This document shows positions 12,801 to 25,296 of a DNA stretch of 64,000 nucleotides, in pieces. This DNA is from Adineta ricciae (Eukaryota > Rotifera > Eurotatoria > Adinetida > Adinetidae). Location of the stretch: positions 64,135 to 128,134 of the forward strand of contig CAJNOJ010000050.1 in the NCBI GenBank assembly GCA_905250025.1. Direction: 5' to 3'. Numbering within the stretch: the first letter of the stretch is position 1; the number at the start of each line of letters is the position of its first letter. The position numbers and the translations under genes were made by a program. The notes under the pieces are model-generated. The model worked only from the letters and a program-made list of their open reading frames with translations, was not told the DNA's origin and searched no databases.

Positions 12801-13842
12801 AGGTGAATTTATACAAACCATTAAGTAATTCGAACATCGGAAAATGTTCAATCGTTTCACAGCGCTTTAAATGAAGATTAAAAAGTGTTCGTAAGATTTC
12901 TGTCAGTTTAGCTTGTAGATCAATTGTGACGTTTTCGTTGACAATCGCAAGTAGTTGCACAACATGATGAAGTGTTGAATGAAGAATCGAATCGTATTGA
13001 CGAGGAATGTGTTGCTTAAGAATAATTTCATGAATGCAATTCAGTGCATCGATAGACCAAGTCGATGATACGAACCGAAACAATTCATCGATGAATTCAA
13101 TTGGAAAAGGTAGAATTGAAAGACGATTAATCAGCCGATCAAAACATACTAATGTTTGTTGTTTGATTAGTGAAGAATCATTTGTTAATGCACTGTTTTT
13201 CAATTGTTCGGTATCTTTCTTAAGTAATATTTGAATAATTTGTGCAATGTGTGCGACATGTTGGTTGAGCATAGTTTTCAGTTGTTGACATCGTTTAACT
13301 GTACAATCTTCATTGAATTGTCCAAGTTCTTCGACAGTTGTTGTTAAAAGTACTAAACCTGAGAGTATTTGTGTTTCGATCAACTATTGGAAAAAGAAAA
13401 AAAGAACGCTTCGTTGTTTTTTCTGAATATTATCTCTCAATCCTGACCTTACGTGATAACAAGTTTGAAAGTATTCGTCGATCGACCATTGTTGATCACA
13501 ACGTGCTATTTGTACAATAAGAAAAGCTAATTTTGAACGAACGTAAGCAGGTATCGATTGAAATAGATGAGCGTAGAACCACAAGAGTATCTGACGGATT
13601 TGTTGTTGATCACCATACCGATGACGAATTGAGTATTCTAGTACTTGAAGCAAAAAATAGATTAATAATGGTGACAATACAAGAGTTTGATTCTGTGGCT
13701 GTTGTTGAAACGCTGCTAATGCTATTTGCCAAGAATTTTGATCGATTAAGAAACGATTCAAATGCTCATGTAATTGTTGCTTATGAACAAGGTCCGTGCG
13801 CGGATCATAGTACTCTGTCAAAGCCTTGGTTAAATCATCCAT
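9856..13842 (-). CDS. XPO6: Exportin-6 (XPO6)-like nuclear export receptor
   Basis: Multi-exon HEAT-repeat protein on the minus strand. Exons I could fix are 13453-13842, 12793-13383, 10 or more short ones between, 9983-10327 and 9856-9933. The N-terminus carries the importin-beta-like start (LTKALTEYYD, then YFLLQVLEYSI, then YVRSKLAFLIVQIAR). The second exon opens LIETQILSGLVLLTTTVEEL, matching the equivalent exportin-6 segment. The C-terminus has IAWSFSQADIEQFR and closes with LPSFTQNVNDFIHDYR, again typical of exportin-6. In animals this receptor moves profilin-actin out of the nucleus with RanGTP. It lies 197 bp downstream of MMADHC in the same orientation. Exon boundaries in the middle are approximate. 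Confidence 0.82.
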
Positions 13843-14039
13843 TCTATCTATAAATCAAAATAAGAGAAGACAAGTAGAGTTCAGTTGTAATTTTCCTTTA
13901 TTTTATAGAATAAGCAATGATATAGAATATATATATTTACAATTATCTCCCTTAAACCTTCTCTTTTTGCTATCTAAATGAAAAAAACTGTCACGGGGGA
14001 GATAGGAATAGTTCTTTATGTGTGTATTGAAATGAAAAT

Positions 14040-15124
14040 TCAATTGACTGTTTTCAAAACGGAATCACTGTCGTTGCTTTCGTCAACTGTTGAACTTTTG
14101 CCTGATGGAACAACAAATTCTTTGAGAAGATGTTGAACGTCTGGATCGCTCTTTAATGCACTAGTAAATACACAGCCGACGAAGACGTGCGTTCCTAGAA
14201 AGATACAATCGTTTTCTTTCATCAAAAGAAGAATTTCGTTCTCATACCATGTTGCAAATGTTCGACAACACGACAACAACCTAAATCGACGATATTGACA
14301 CCAAAGTAACGAAAACGTTCATCAGTTTCAAATAATGTATCTGGTGTATGTGGACCATAATAAGGTCGACCGCTCGATGGATCAATAAAATCTGCCCAGT
14401 ATTGTTTTGTACCAAGATAAGCACACATTTCATGTGCTAGTTTGATAAACTGACCAATTAATTCATCTCGCTCTTCTTCAATTTTCGGCGACCATGCCGA
14501 CATATCAGATTCTGTCTTCAATATGATTGTTATTGCTGTTAATGGTTGCATTAAAACATTATAATTCAAGAATAAACGATGTAATTCATAACGTAATAAT
14601 GCTGGACAGTCAAATGCTCGAATTTCTAAGTTATCATTGGTGATCAGACTCGAAAGAAATTCATTCTTGTTTGTTGGTGATGATAATTTCATGTGTGCGC
14701 CCATTAATTGAGCGATTGAATCTTTTTGATGATCGACTGGTAAAGTCATTGTTAGAAGTTCGTCAAGAAGAAGTTTACCATCGGTACCATATAATTTTGG
14801 ATCCAGCTTCGGTATTGGTTTACGAGGAGTAGGATTCAATGCACGATCTGGTCCAATACGTCCAGGTAGTAGAAAGCGTGGATTAGGTTCTCTCAGCGAT
14901 GGATTTGTTGTATCAACAACTAAAGGTGGGACTGCTAAATTTTGATGTGCTGTTAAATTAGAGCCATCTAATTGATCGACGATATCCAGTAAAGCACGAA
15001 GTGTTTTACGTCCGACAATACGTGCTTTTAAATCAAATGGGTTTGGTTTAAATGAGGATAGTCGACGTGTTGGAGAAAGTAAAAATAAAGATTGAGGACG
15101 AATGTGTGTTAGAAAACGATCCAT
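14040..15124 (-). CDS. MMADHC: Cobalamin trafficking protein MMADHC (CblD)
   Basis: Two exons, 14248-15124 and 14040-14194, joined at a glycine codon, encode 343 residues. Very conserved CblD motifs are present: WADFIDPSSGRPYYGPHTPD, LFETDERFR, and DLGCCRVVEH continuing across the intron into GTHVFVGCVFTSA. MMADHC partners with MMACHC and routes processed vitamin B12 to cytosolic methionine synthase or mitochondrial methylmalonyl-CoA mutase. The first roughly 20 residues are basic and hydroxylated, compatible with a mitochondrial presequence. The ATG at 15124 lies 263 bp from the divergent GH3 gene. Confidence 0.95.
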
Positions 15125-15387
15125 TGTAATCTATAATTGACTGAATTTACACATATATTTCGTTCGTTTTTTTTCTCACTAGCTCTTCTATCTAATAGCT
15201 GATCATGCGCTCGCTGTGTGTGTGAGTCATGGTGTCGTGTTTTTACTCGCTATTCGCTATTCTATTGCGCGCTAGTTGTTAATAAACCACCATTGCATAC
15301 GTCGTTGATTCGTTCTCTTTCCTCCTCATGTCAATAGAGAATATATTTTTCTTCTGCTGTGGTGCAGACTAGGAGTCGCATAGCATC
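15125..15387. promoter_or_regulatory. Divergent promoter interval between MMADHC and GH3 genes
   Basis: 263 bp separates two start codons on opposite strands, so both promoters and 5' leaders must lie within or near it. It contains pyrimidine-rich tracts. I see no clear TATA box or defined site. Confidence 0.4.
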
Positions 15388-17658
15388 ATGGCTTCATTTT
15401 TTCTTTTTCTTTTAATCGCCAGATTAGTACATGAAAGCAAAGAAACAACAGCTGAAGATATCTTTCCCTTTCGCAATGTTTCATTGGACTGGTCTGTACG
15501 TGTTGACGACCTTGTTTCTCGTCTTACAGCACATGAAATCATCGATCAAATGGCGTACGGAGGTGGATGGGATGCAGGTGTTACGCCTCCTATACCTCGA
15601 TTGAATATTCTTCCGTATTCATGGGGTACCGAATGTCTGCGTGGTGATGTCAGTGAAAATTCCACAGGCTTTCCGCAAGCAATTAACCTTGCTACGACAT
15701 GGAATAAACAATTGGTCAAAGCAGTAGCCAATGCTACAGCATACGAAGTACATGCGCATTATAATCTTTTTACTAAAGAAGGTTTATACGGTGTACATCG
15801 CGGTTTGAGTTGTTTTTCGCCCGTGGTAAACATTATGCGACATCCACTATGGGGTCGAGGTCAAGAAACGTATGGCGAATGTCCATATCTAACAGGAATG
15901 TTCGCTATTTATTTTGTTCATGGTCTTCAAGGACCGTCAACTGCACGCTATCTAAATACGAATGCAGGCTGTAAACATTTCGATTCTCATAATGGACCAG
16001 AAAATATTCCAGTTTCACGATTTTCATTCGACGTGCAACTCTCTGAGTACGATTGGCGTTCAACATTTCTTCCAGCGTTTCACGCTTGTGTCAATGCTGG
16101 TAGTTATGGTATTATGTGTTCGTATAATTCTATCAATGGTATTCCATCGTGTGCCAATAATCGTCTTCTAACTGACATACTTCGTCAAGGAATGAATTTC
16201 ACAGGTTATGTTGTTGCTGATGATGATGCTCTTGTCTCGATCCATACTGATCATCATTATGTTCAGACAAATGAAGATGCAGCTATTGTAGCATTACAAG
16301 CTGGTGTCAATCTAGAACTATCTGATTCGCCAGGTGCAACGATGTTTGAATTATTGCATCAAGCATATGATGAAGGCAAAGTTAATAATCAAACATTAAT
16401 CCAACGTGTCAAACCATTAATGTACACAAGAATGCGCCTCGGAGAATTCGATCCACCTGAAATGAATGATTACAATAAAATACCTATGAATATTATACAA
16501 TGTGAATCACATCGCAATCTAGCACGACAAACTGCATTACAATCGTTTGTACTTTTAAAAAATCGCGAAAGTTTCTTACCTATTCGCAATCCAAGTGTAT
16601 TCCGAAACGTTCTCTTTCTTGGGCCAATGTCAAATAATCCTGTTCAACAATATGGTGACTATTCACCCATCGTTGATCCGTACTATGTGACAACACCGTT
16701 GAGTTCCTTACAGGATAGTTTTGCAAATACCAGTTACAAGGAAGCATGTTTAGATGGAGCTAAATGTTTAAAATACAATCAAACAGATATAATTCATTAT
16801 TTGAAGAGCAATCGATTTGATTTGATCATTCTTTCACTTGGAACAGGACCTGATATAGAAAGTGAAGGAAATGATCGTGCAACAATGAACCTACCTAATA
16901 ATCAATCCCAATTACTTCAAGACGTATTGAATACCATTGATTCGATGCAAACAAAAATCCTTTTTCTAACCATTTCGGGCACACCAGTAGATATTCAGCT
17001 AGCAGAACAATCGAACAAAATACAAGCAATCATTCATTTGGGATTCGCTGCACAGGAACTAGGCGAAGCACTGAAAATGGCAATTATTGGCGATGGCACA
17101 TCGAAATTTGGTCGATTACCATATACGTGGCCAAAAAAATTAAGTGATTTACCTGGTGATTTAACGCGGTACGATATGACAAGTGGCTTTACATATCGCT
17201 ATTCAAAAGTGGAACCGTTATATCCATTTGGATACGGTTTATCGTATTCTAATTTCACCTATTTTAACCTTCGTTTTAACGCCACAACAATCAAACCTGG
17301 CGATGGTTTGACAATTTATTTCAATGTTAAAAATACAGGTGAACGAACATCTGACGAAGTTGTACAAATCTACTTGAGCATTTCTCTAAAAAATACTTCT
17401 CTAGCAAATGTTTCACGCGCACAGTTAGTTGATTTCGACCGTTTGTCAGACATCACTCCACAACAAATCGTTTCTTACCAAGCAATAATCAGACCAGAAC
17501 AAATGGCTGTATACATCGATGGGAAAGGTTTTATGATTCTACCAGCCAAATTGAAATTTCAAATCGGAAGTTTCCTTCAACCCTTCTTATCAGGCAATGT
17601 CACTATCGACGGTACGGAATACTCCGCTGGACAATACATTTCATACGCTAGTTTGTAG
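15388..17658 (+). CDS. Secreted GH3 family glycoside hydrolase (beta-xylosidase/beta-glucosidase type)
   Basis: Uninterrupted frame of 756 residues. It begins with a hydrophobic signal-like segment (about residues 1-15) and several N-glycosylation sequons follow. The GH3 N-terminal barrel shows WGTECLRGD, SPVVNIMRHPLWGRGQETYGE and NAGCKHFDSHNGPEN. The catalytic nucleophile region is FTGYVVADDDAL, with the predicted Asp at residue 278 (codon 16219). The C-terminal domains show ALQSFVLLKNRESFLPI, PYTWPKKLSDLPG, YPFGYGLSYS and a fibronectin-III-like end with VKNTGERTSDEVVQIY. Length and layout match plant and microbial beta-D-xylosidases. Substrate, probably xylan or related beta-glycosides, is inferred. 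It is intronless while its neighbours are intron-rich, which fits horizontal acquisition or retroposition. Confidence 0.93.
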   Translation: MASFFLFLLIARLVHESKETTAEDIFPFRNVSLDWSVRVDDLVSRLTAHEIIDQMAYGGGWDAGVTPPIPRLNILPYSWGTECLRGDVSENSTGFPQAINLATTWNKQLVKAVANATAYEVHAHYNLFTKEGLYGVHRGLSCFSPVVNIMRHPLWGRGQETYGECPYLTGMFAIYFVHGLQGPSTARYLNTNAGCKHFDSHNGPENIPVSRFSFDVQLSEYDWRSTFLPAFHACVNAGSYGIMCSYNSINGIPSCANNRLLTDILRQGMNFTGYVVADDDALVSIHTDHHYVQTNEDAAIVALQAGVNLELSDSPGATMFELLHQAYDEGKVNNQTLIQRVKPLMYTRMRLGEFDPPEMNDYNKIPMNIIQCESHRNLARQTALQSFVLLKNRESFLPIRNPSVFRNVLFLGPMSNNPVQQYGDYSPIVDPYYVTTPLSSLQDSFANTSYKEACLDGAKCLKYNQTDIIHYLKSNRFDLIILSLGTGPDIESEGNDRATMNLPNNQSQLLQDVLNTIDSMQTKILFLTISGTPVDIQLAEQSNKIQAIIHLGFAAQELGEALKMAIIGDGTSKFGRLPYTWPKKLSDLPGDLTRYDMTSGFTYRYSKVEPLYPFGYGLSYSNFTYFNLRFNATTIKPGDGLTIYFNVKNTGERTSDEVVQIYLSISLKNTSLANVSRAQLVDFDRLSDITPQQIVSYQAIIRPEQMAVYIDGKGFMILPAKLKFQIGSFLQPFLSGNVTIDGTEYSAGQYISYASL

Positions 17659-18005
17659 ACTGTGATAATTTTACACCGATAGTATTTGTGATCATCAATC
17701 GATGCTTTTTTAAATTTATCCACAAAATTCTTTTTAAAAAGATAACAAGTTGTCTAAGAAAAAAAAACGCAAGGTTCCTTTGCTTTCGGCAGTAATTAAT
17801 GACAAGAAGAATACCGTCAGGAAGAATATATATCACTGTAACATTAAATAATAAGCCTACGGAGTGAGCATGAAGAAAATGAAAGTTAGTAGAAAAGAAA
17901 AGGCAAAACAGTAACCCATATATGCTTTTGTTGGAAATAATAATGTTATTGATCAACAGAAAGAGAAACTAACAAGAAAAGTTAGAAGAGAGAGAAAAAT
18001 AGATT
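17659..18005. other. Convergent 3' intergenic
   Basis: AT-rich spacer between the GH3 stop and the lectin stop. No gene seen. Confidence 0.6.
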
Positions 18006-19150
18006 TTAATAGAATCGCGTTCGTTGATATTGGCGATTGTTCATGTAATAATATGCACCGACACCAACGCCGACACAAACAATGATCAAAAAAATGATAA
18101 GAAAAAATATTTTCAATGCTGACCAACCGGATCCTTTGGGATCATCAGTGTGTTCACGTTCAGGTTCGGCACCTGGCGCATTAGGTATGATAGATCGACG
18201 ATCTTCTGAATGTCGTTTCTCGTCTGAATCTAGTTGGTACGTATGTACGGAAATAATATCGTGATTATCAGATAAATCACCAGTTGCAGCTGAGAAACCG
18301 AAATAATAATGCGTAGGCAAATGAACATCGGAAGCTGTAAAACATTCTTTCCAAACATTTTTTCCTTCAATGTCAGTTGAAATTGTTAAACGATCATTTT
18401 GATAGCGTATAGCCACAAGTGTATCGGTATCTCGGCCGCGAAAAGGTGATTCACAACCACTGATGATTGTATGTGTGCCATCACGATCATGATCATAATG
18501 AAGTGAACCGTTGTTAACCATTGCTGAGATATATGGATGAGCATGCTAAAGATACAATCATTAAATGAACTCAAATAGAAAATCTTCGTAGTCCTACATT
18601 ATGAGGACCATTGTGATTGGAATAGGTATCCATGATGATAGCTAAACCATGAAAGTAATCTGCATAACCAAAAACAGGTCCTAGAAAAAAATTGATTGGA
18701 GATCAATTCTTATGAAAATCAATTTCCAATACATACCAGTTAACTTCGGATCTCTAACATACCAAATAACAAAGCCATCACCGAATAATTCCTTTCCACT
18801 GCCGTGTACTTTATAGTGAACATGCATTTCCCAATCAGGATACGTAACAGGGATCATGTTCCATAAACCACCAGCTTTACTTTGGGAATCTGACGTTAGA
18901 CGTATATATCGATCGGTGACAATAGTATTGCCAACTAAATGCCAGTATGAGTTCGCCGTAGAAAAAACTATATATCAACATAAAACAAAATCAGATCAAT
19001 GTACTCATATTTGGTAAACAAACCAGCTGGATAAGGTCGATTCAAACTGTGTTCGCGAATTTCAAACGAATTTTCATCGTGATCTTGTTCGTTGGTAAGA
19101 TTGATAAAAAGAATAAATAGAAGACACGAAATGTTTGAAATAGAGACCAT
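18006..19150 (-). CDS. LMAN2: L-type lectin cargo receptor, VIP36/VIPL (LMAN2) family
   Basis: Four exons, 19024-19150, 18737-18967, 18598-18680 and 18006-18545, sum to 326 residues. There is a signal peptide (about residues 1-22), then the leguminous-type carbohydrate domain with DWEMHVHYKVHG, GDGFVIWYVRD, FHGLAIIMDTYSN, ISAMVNNGSLHYDHDRDG, and YYFGFSAATGDLSDNHDIIS. These include the Ca2+- and mannose-binding loop residues. A single transmembrane helix follows and the short tail ends RTRFY, close to the KRFY/RKRFY sorting tails of VIP36 and VIPL. These proteins bind high-mannose glycoproteins and cycle between ER and Golgi. VIP36 versus VIPL cannot be separated here. Confidence 0.93.
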
Positions 19151-20501
19151 CTGAAAAGTGAAGTAATTCATTGAATACCGGATTTTTCAATTAGAACAGT
19201 TCGTTTCGAACGAGCGATGATAGATATCTCTATCAAATGTATATGTGTACTATGTGCACATTTGGTGTTATGTGATTGGATAAGAAAATTCTTTAGACGA
19301 AAGTCCATAATCCAAGCATTTTTCTATATAAATATTAGCGAAATATAGAGCACAATTATCTATTCAAGTTATCGAATAAAGTGCGAAAATGAGAACGAAT
19401 TTCTAATTAACGACAACTATGATGCTTGATTTTCATTGGTCGAAACATTTTCAACTTAAAAGAACAAGTAAAATGCAGCATTAACATTAATTGTTCTATC
19501 TTCACCATAGACATTTACGCAATACTCGTTCATAATAATTAAAGTCGTCTCTTTGTCGTCCAGCAGTTGGTCACTGAATTATTCCATTGCCATTTTCTAC
19601 ATTCGTCGATTGTATATCAACATTATTCTCGTATTCATCGTATAGCATTATTTCTGACGAAATTACTTGGTCAATGACAATGTAATTCTTTTTCTTAGCT
19701 GTTATTTTAGAGTTTTAATCTATCTTTTCGTCCGCATGAAAATAAGTTTAAGTTTTGGAGACTGTGATTGATAAAATAGAACGCCAGATTTCGAGTTTTC
19801 TGTCGATATGAACTTCCTGCCGAACTTTTTGGAAATTAGAAGTTTACGTCGGATCGATTTATCCCTTTAAGTAGAAAAATAAGTCCGTTCTAATTAGTTA
19901 TCTTGTTGATTGACAACTAGCATGATTTTTATATAAGAAAGATAGTGTTTTTGAGACACTACCACTACATACCAAATCCATTAGAGAATAGATAGGTATT
20001 TCAGACGACTTTCGACAGAATTTTTTCATGCTGGCCGGAAAAATACCTTTCCAGGTAGTTAGTTTCTCTTTATGAAAATTTCAGAAGTTTTATTCAAATA
20101 GTACTAGTTCAAATGAAGTTCTTTTAATTTAAGTTTCAAGTAAGTTTTTCGCTGTAGAGAACCAAGAGATTTTAGTGTTTTTTTTTTTAATATTCCATTT
20201 AAATCTTCAAGTGATAGATTGAACTAGTTAAAATCAGATTATTTCACTAAACCATTTTAGTCCAGTTGTCTGGGTATATATTCTGTACACCATAAAACAC
20301 GATGTCAGATGGTCGAACCCTCACGAGAGAACTGCGAAAATAACTATGATTTTCAGTGATGACAATCTATAGATGACGAGTTGGAATAGTAAGATTTATC
20401 TTACTTTGACACAAAAAACGAGGCATTTGTCTGAGAAAATCAAACCTATTGTTTTTTTTGAATCTCATTTGCGAATTTCTTTCTAGATTAATTTCCGTCT
20501 G
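19151..20501. other. Intergenic, divergent
   Basis: 1.35 kb between the lectin start and the first recognised exon of the coiled-coil gene. AT-rich. A splice-acceptor-like TTTCTAG at about 20482-20488 suggests a non-coding or short upstream exon of the downstream gene. Nothing else is supported. Confidence 0.5.
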
Positions 20502-23500
20502 ATGATGGACATTAACAATGGTTGGTTCGAACCTCTAAATCATTCTTTAACAGTAAGTAGAATGAACGACTTGGCTCTCAGATCCAGACTTGAACACTCT
20601 ACATCTGTTACACGGTCATATTCTAGCTCAAGACTCAATCTACCACCATCAATAGCACCAATCCCCCATACGATCATGAAGGTATGCTGGTGGATGATTA
20701 TTTTCTAGAAATAATCGAGCTTTTCTTCTTTCAGCATTCCTGATATATAGGATTAATTGACTGAATATTAGGGAGGGTTTTTGCTGAGACAAAGGAGGGA
20801 AAATGAATATTGATCGATTGTTTATTTTTTATTTTAGGATTCTCAACAGCAAACGTTTGTAACAAAACATGATTTAGAACTACTTCATAAGAAAATCATT
20901 GCGACTGAGTAGGTCATCCATTGAGAGATTGTTTTCAAGATACTATTGAATGCTTTTAGTTTAATTGTACAAAAATATCAAGATGCTAATCGAGCCCTAT
21001 CGAGATTGCAAGCAGAAAATGACAATCTTCGCCAACAAGTGGATCAAATAACAAAGTAAAGCGAGAAAAAGAATGAATTTTATCTAAAATTCCTTTGGAT
21101 TTTCCTTTTAGTGAATGTTGTATCTTCAGTAAACAGGTAACCGAGTGTACACAAGAATGCGATAGTTTAAAAGAGGTAAACGCTCAACTCGAATAGTATG
21201 CAAAAAAAACTGTTTTGATCTTTGTAGCAAATTTCGATATTGAATGGTGAAAAACGAGAAATGCAACAACAGTTACGTCTGCTGCAAGATGAAAATACCA
21301 ATAATTATCATGAAATCATGGTTTTAGTAAGTTTTTAAACAACAGAATGTCTCTTCTAATAACATTCAATTTTCATTTTAGAAACAATACGAGTCATTGA
21401 AAGACATCAATGATGATTTGACAAAAACTGTCGAACGACAACAGAAACATCTAGCCAAATTACAACTCCAAGTGCAACGCAAAACACCGATTGTTTACAA
21501 GTATGATACATAAGACAGATAGATCTAGTCAACCATTCTCTAACTGTATATTCCTATTTAGACCAAACAAAGCCAGTAAAGAACCATCTGAGACCGGTAC
21601 GTTAGTTGCAAAGAAAAGATTTATAGGAATTTAAAGAGTTATTTTTCATGTTTAGATATTGCTTTGGTAAATTCACAGAAAGCAGTTCGTGAGTTGAAGT
21701 TAGCACTTGGACGTCTGGTTAGTTTTATACAAATATCCAGTAAGGATTTGGTTTGCTCGTATGAGCAATGTGTTTGTTCTTCTTTTTACGTAGACATTGA
21801 AATCCCAACTGCTTTGAACATTCGGCCTGTACTCAAAGCTCATGATATTAATGACGGTAAATTCCGAAGTTTCGGGTTGTCTTAATGGTTTTCATGTTTT
21901 CTGGTTTAGATTTTTTGGAAATCGAAGGTGAAATCTTCCGCAAACCGGTGAAAAAGAAACGCGTACGTATCATGCAAATCTTTTTCCATTTAACGCACAA
22001 TTTGATTCTGTTGTTTGTAGAAACCGGTTGTTACTCAAACGGTAGTTGAAGAAGAAGCAGATGGCGATGACGAAGACGATGCTAATGATTTCATTGAAGT
22101 AACTGACACGGTGCAAACTCCGGTTGTAAATACAAACGTTCCAGTGGAAAATACTGCTGAAGAAACACCATCGAAAACATCCGCTCGCCCGAAAAAGCAG
22201 CAAGAGAAGAAGAAGGAGACAAAAAAGACTCGAACTTCACCGATAAAAACTCGTCGACAAACTGAATTATCAAAATCTGAGGATGCAACAGCAAATCTTG
22301 CCGATCTAGAAACTAGACTGGAATTGGCTTTGTCTCAACCCAATGAACCCGAACCCATCTCACCTATGCGATCGTTTTTCAGTGACGACGATGATATCGA
22401 CAATAAAACGAGCGCGTCAGATAAACCACAACTCTCAACACCTGTTTACAATCCACTTATCTCGAAATCAGCAGCTAACCCTCCAAAAACCAATTCAAGT
22501 ATAACTATTATTCCTAAATCATCGAAACCAATTTCAAGCAACGTATCATTTTTAAGCGATGATGATAATGAGGAACCATCACAACAGAGATTACCATCGA
22601 TGGCGACATTTATTGCACCAAAACCAACGAATATTCCTGTGCCAGTTGATAGAATGACTCCAATGGAATCTGAACCAACAGAGAAATCAGCAAAATACAC
22701 GTCATTTCTTAGCGAAGAGGATGACGATAATAAATCATTGTCATCTGCTTCGACGCCGGTTACTACTCAACCATCACCATTTCTACGCCAAGAAAATATT
22801 TCGCCATTAAAAGCCAATGATGCAATTCCAGAAACTATCACTAATGCAACGGAGAAATCGTCAGCATCAATGACTCCTATTCTTTCAAATGATATTTCAC
22901 AACAATCTTCATCATCGCCTATGGAAGAAGATCCAGTTTTATCAATAATTCCTGTGCAAACGGTCAATCCGAACCATATTAAAATTGTTTTGCGGTTGCT
23001 AGATGTTTTAACACAAGTTCCACCGCCTTTGAAACCATTACGATTGGTTCGCCGTCGTATTCAACGGAAAAAGACCTCTCAGTCTAAACCTATAGATGAG
23101 AATGTGACTAAATCAACTGATGAACTTGCTAGCTCGTCACCACCAGCTCCAATCGGTACCACGACCGACAGCATTATGGAAACTGATACAATTACGCCAA
23201 CTGAAAAGCAAGCAGAAGTGATTGAAGAAAAACTAGTGAATCAAGTTTCTTTACCAATCGAAACACCACTAGAGCTCGTGGAACACAGTCTGGATACAAC
23301 AGCAGAAACTTCACAGCCAACAGTTGAAGAAATTCCGTCAGATGATCAAATCCGTATCGCCAGAGAAGAACAATTCGAATTAGTCGATATTCGACAAGAG
23401 ATAATTCATGAAACTGTAGAAAATCGTGCATCTATCTCAGATGAAAAAGAAGGACCACCTATTATGCCAGTTGTTGACAAACAGCCAGTGCGTAAAATCG

Positions 23501-25296
23501 GAATGGATATTGTGCAAAAGGCAATAGTCGTACCAAACAAACCTTCGATAGTATTGCCATCTCAGGAATCCAGGGTAAGAATGAATTTAAGAAAAAGATG
23601 CTTTTTTCAAAAATTTCTTTTTCGTCTTGTAGCCAATTATCGAAACAATACAATTCAAGCAACCATTGCCACCGCCGCGTCTCATTCCCCCAGTTCCAAG
23701 TAATTATAAATATTCATTTTTTGTGTTCTTGAAATATCTCATTTCTTTCCTTTCGGCTTTTAGAAACTCCCGAACAAAATCGTCTGAAACCTCTCCAACT
23801 TTCTATTATCACCCGTCTTCTCAATGTACTCATCAATCTACCGGTCAAGCCTCTCACTCTCCCAACATCATTCCCGACTCGGAAACGCAAACGAAGAGTC
23901 TCTGTTAAGAAGCCGCCCATTCCTCTTCCTCGACCACCATCTAACCCAACAACTCATTCACCAGTTCGAATGCAAACTCGATCGTTGAACACCATCCGTT
24001 CGTGTCTTGCACGATGCAATCAACCGGTAACGAATATTAGAAAACGTACAGCTACGTTGGCACTAGCCCCAACATCATCAGCGTCCTCAACTGCTCCTAA
24101 ACGAATGAAATCGATGAAAATCGAACAATCGACAAATGCATACGATTCGATTACGAAGTTTCTCAATTCCTTGTCCAAACAAATTCACGATGAAGTAGGT
24201 CAAATGATCGAACAGAAATTACAAGAAGATACATCTCTATTCAATGATCATATCTATCGAATCATCAGTGAATTGATGATTAACAAATGTAGTATTATTT
24301 TACCACTAGTCAATCAACTTCATCCATACGAAGAATCAATTCAAGTATTGTTAAGTTTTATCAATAGTAAATCGACTATATTTTCAAAGCACTTCATCGC
24401 AAAACTGAATCAAACGTTTGAATACGATGTGAAACACCACGAATCCACAGCTCACAAGTGCATTAAAATCCTCAAGTAAGCACAGTATCATTTGCTTTAG
24501 CGACGTTAGTCGTTAGTTCTGAGAGTACAGACAAAATATCGCATAGATTCACGTCACTTTATGCGTAGTTCTATTTAGTCGAAAATATACGATCATGTGC
24601 TTCACAGAAATAACTGATTACTGAGCGCAAATCGAGAACATAGCTATTTTTACTCTTATCAAATACATTCTATGTTTTAATTTTAGTCGCTTATTCTTTC
24701 TCAGTTGTTCAATATTTACCTTATCATCGTCAGGTGTGCCAGTCTATGCCAGATTATTTGATATTGGTTACCATCTTCCACACGCTGTACTAACTGATGC
24801 TTTATCATTTCTTTCGAACGTATATTCATCGTTAATATCGGTTGATTGTCAAACGAATTCATCGAATGTTTTATTACATCAAGTCTTATTCGATATTTTC
24901 AAAGAAAACAAAATCAATGTCTCTCTGGAATATCTTGAAAATCTTCTCATTGGATATCATCGATATACGCATGATCGCGAAGATTTGCTACGTTGCTTTG
25001 TGCTCATCTCTCGTTCTCAAACATGGTCATGGTGTGCAGGTGAATTGTGCAAGAAGCTCCTCTTTCCATTGTTGACTCAAATCGATGCCCAGGATCGACA
25101 GCGAGAAACAATTTTAATGATTTTACAATACGTTTTATACCTATACAAAGACAACGGAGAGTTTCAGCGTGATCTGGCCTTTCATGATCAAACGAAACAA
25201 TTGTTATTATCGTTAAAGACAATGGCAGATGATGAATGCAGTGTACGAAACAGAACTCTTTCCATTTTTCATACTTGTTGTCGAATAAACAAATAA
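20502..25296 (+). CDS. Large coiled-coil protein with acidic linker and helical C-terminal domain, unassigned
   Basis: About 14 exons read in one continuing frame: 20502-20681, then about 20839-20909, 20960-21055 and further short exons to 21960, a long exon from about 22021 to 23575, then 23640-23704, 23763-24477 and 24687-25296. The N-terminal exons encode heptad-rich coiled coil (LQAENDNLRQQVDQI, REMQQQLRLLQDEN). The middle is Ser/Glu/Pro-rich and disordered, with basic KKK patches. The last two exons form a compact helical domain rich in Leu and Trp (QTWSWCAGELCKKLLFPLL). The layout, coiled-coil N-terminus plus conserved C-terminal domain, is loosely like little elongation complex subunit 1, but I do not recognise it firmly. 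Some internal splice sites are approximate. Confidence 0.75.

Noticed and set aside
18082-18264. Plus-strand frame opposite the lectin
   Set aside because: Shadow of the LMAN2 coding exon.
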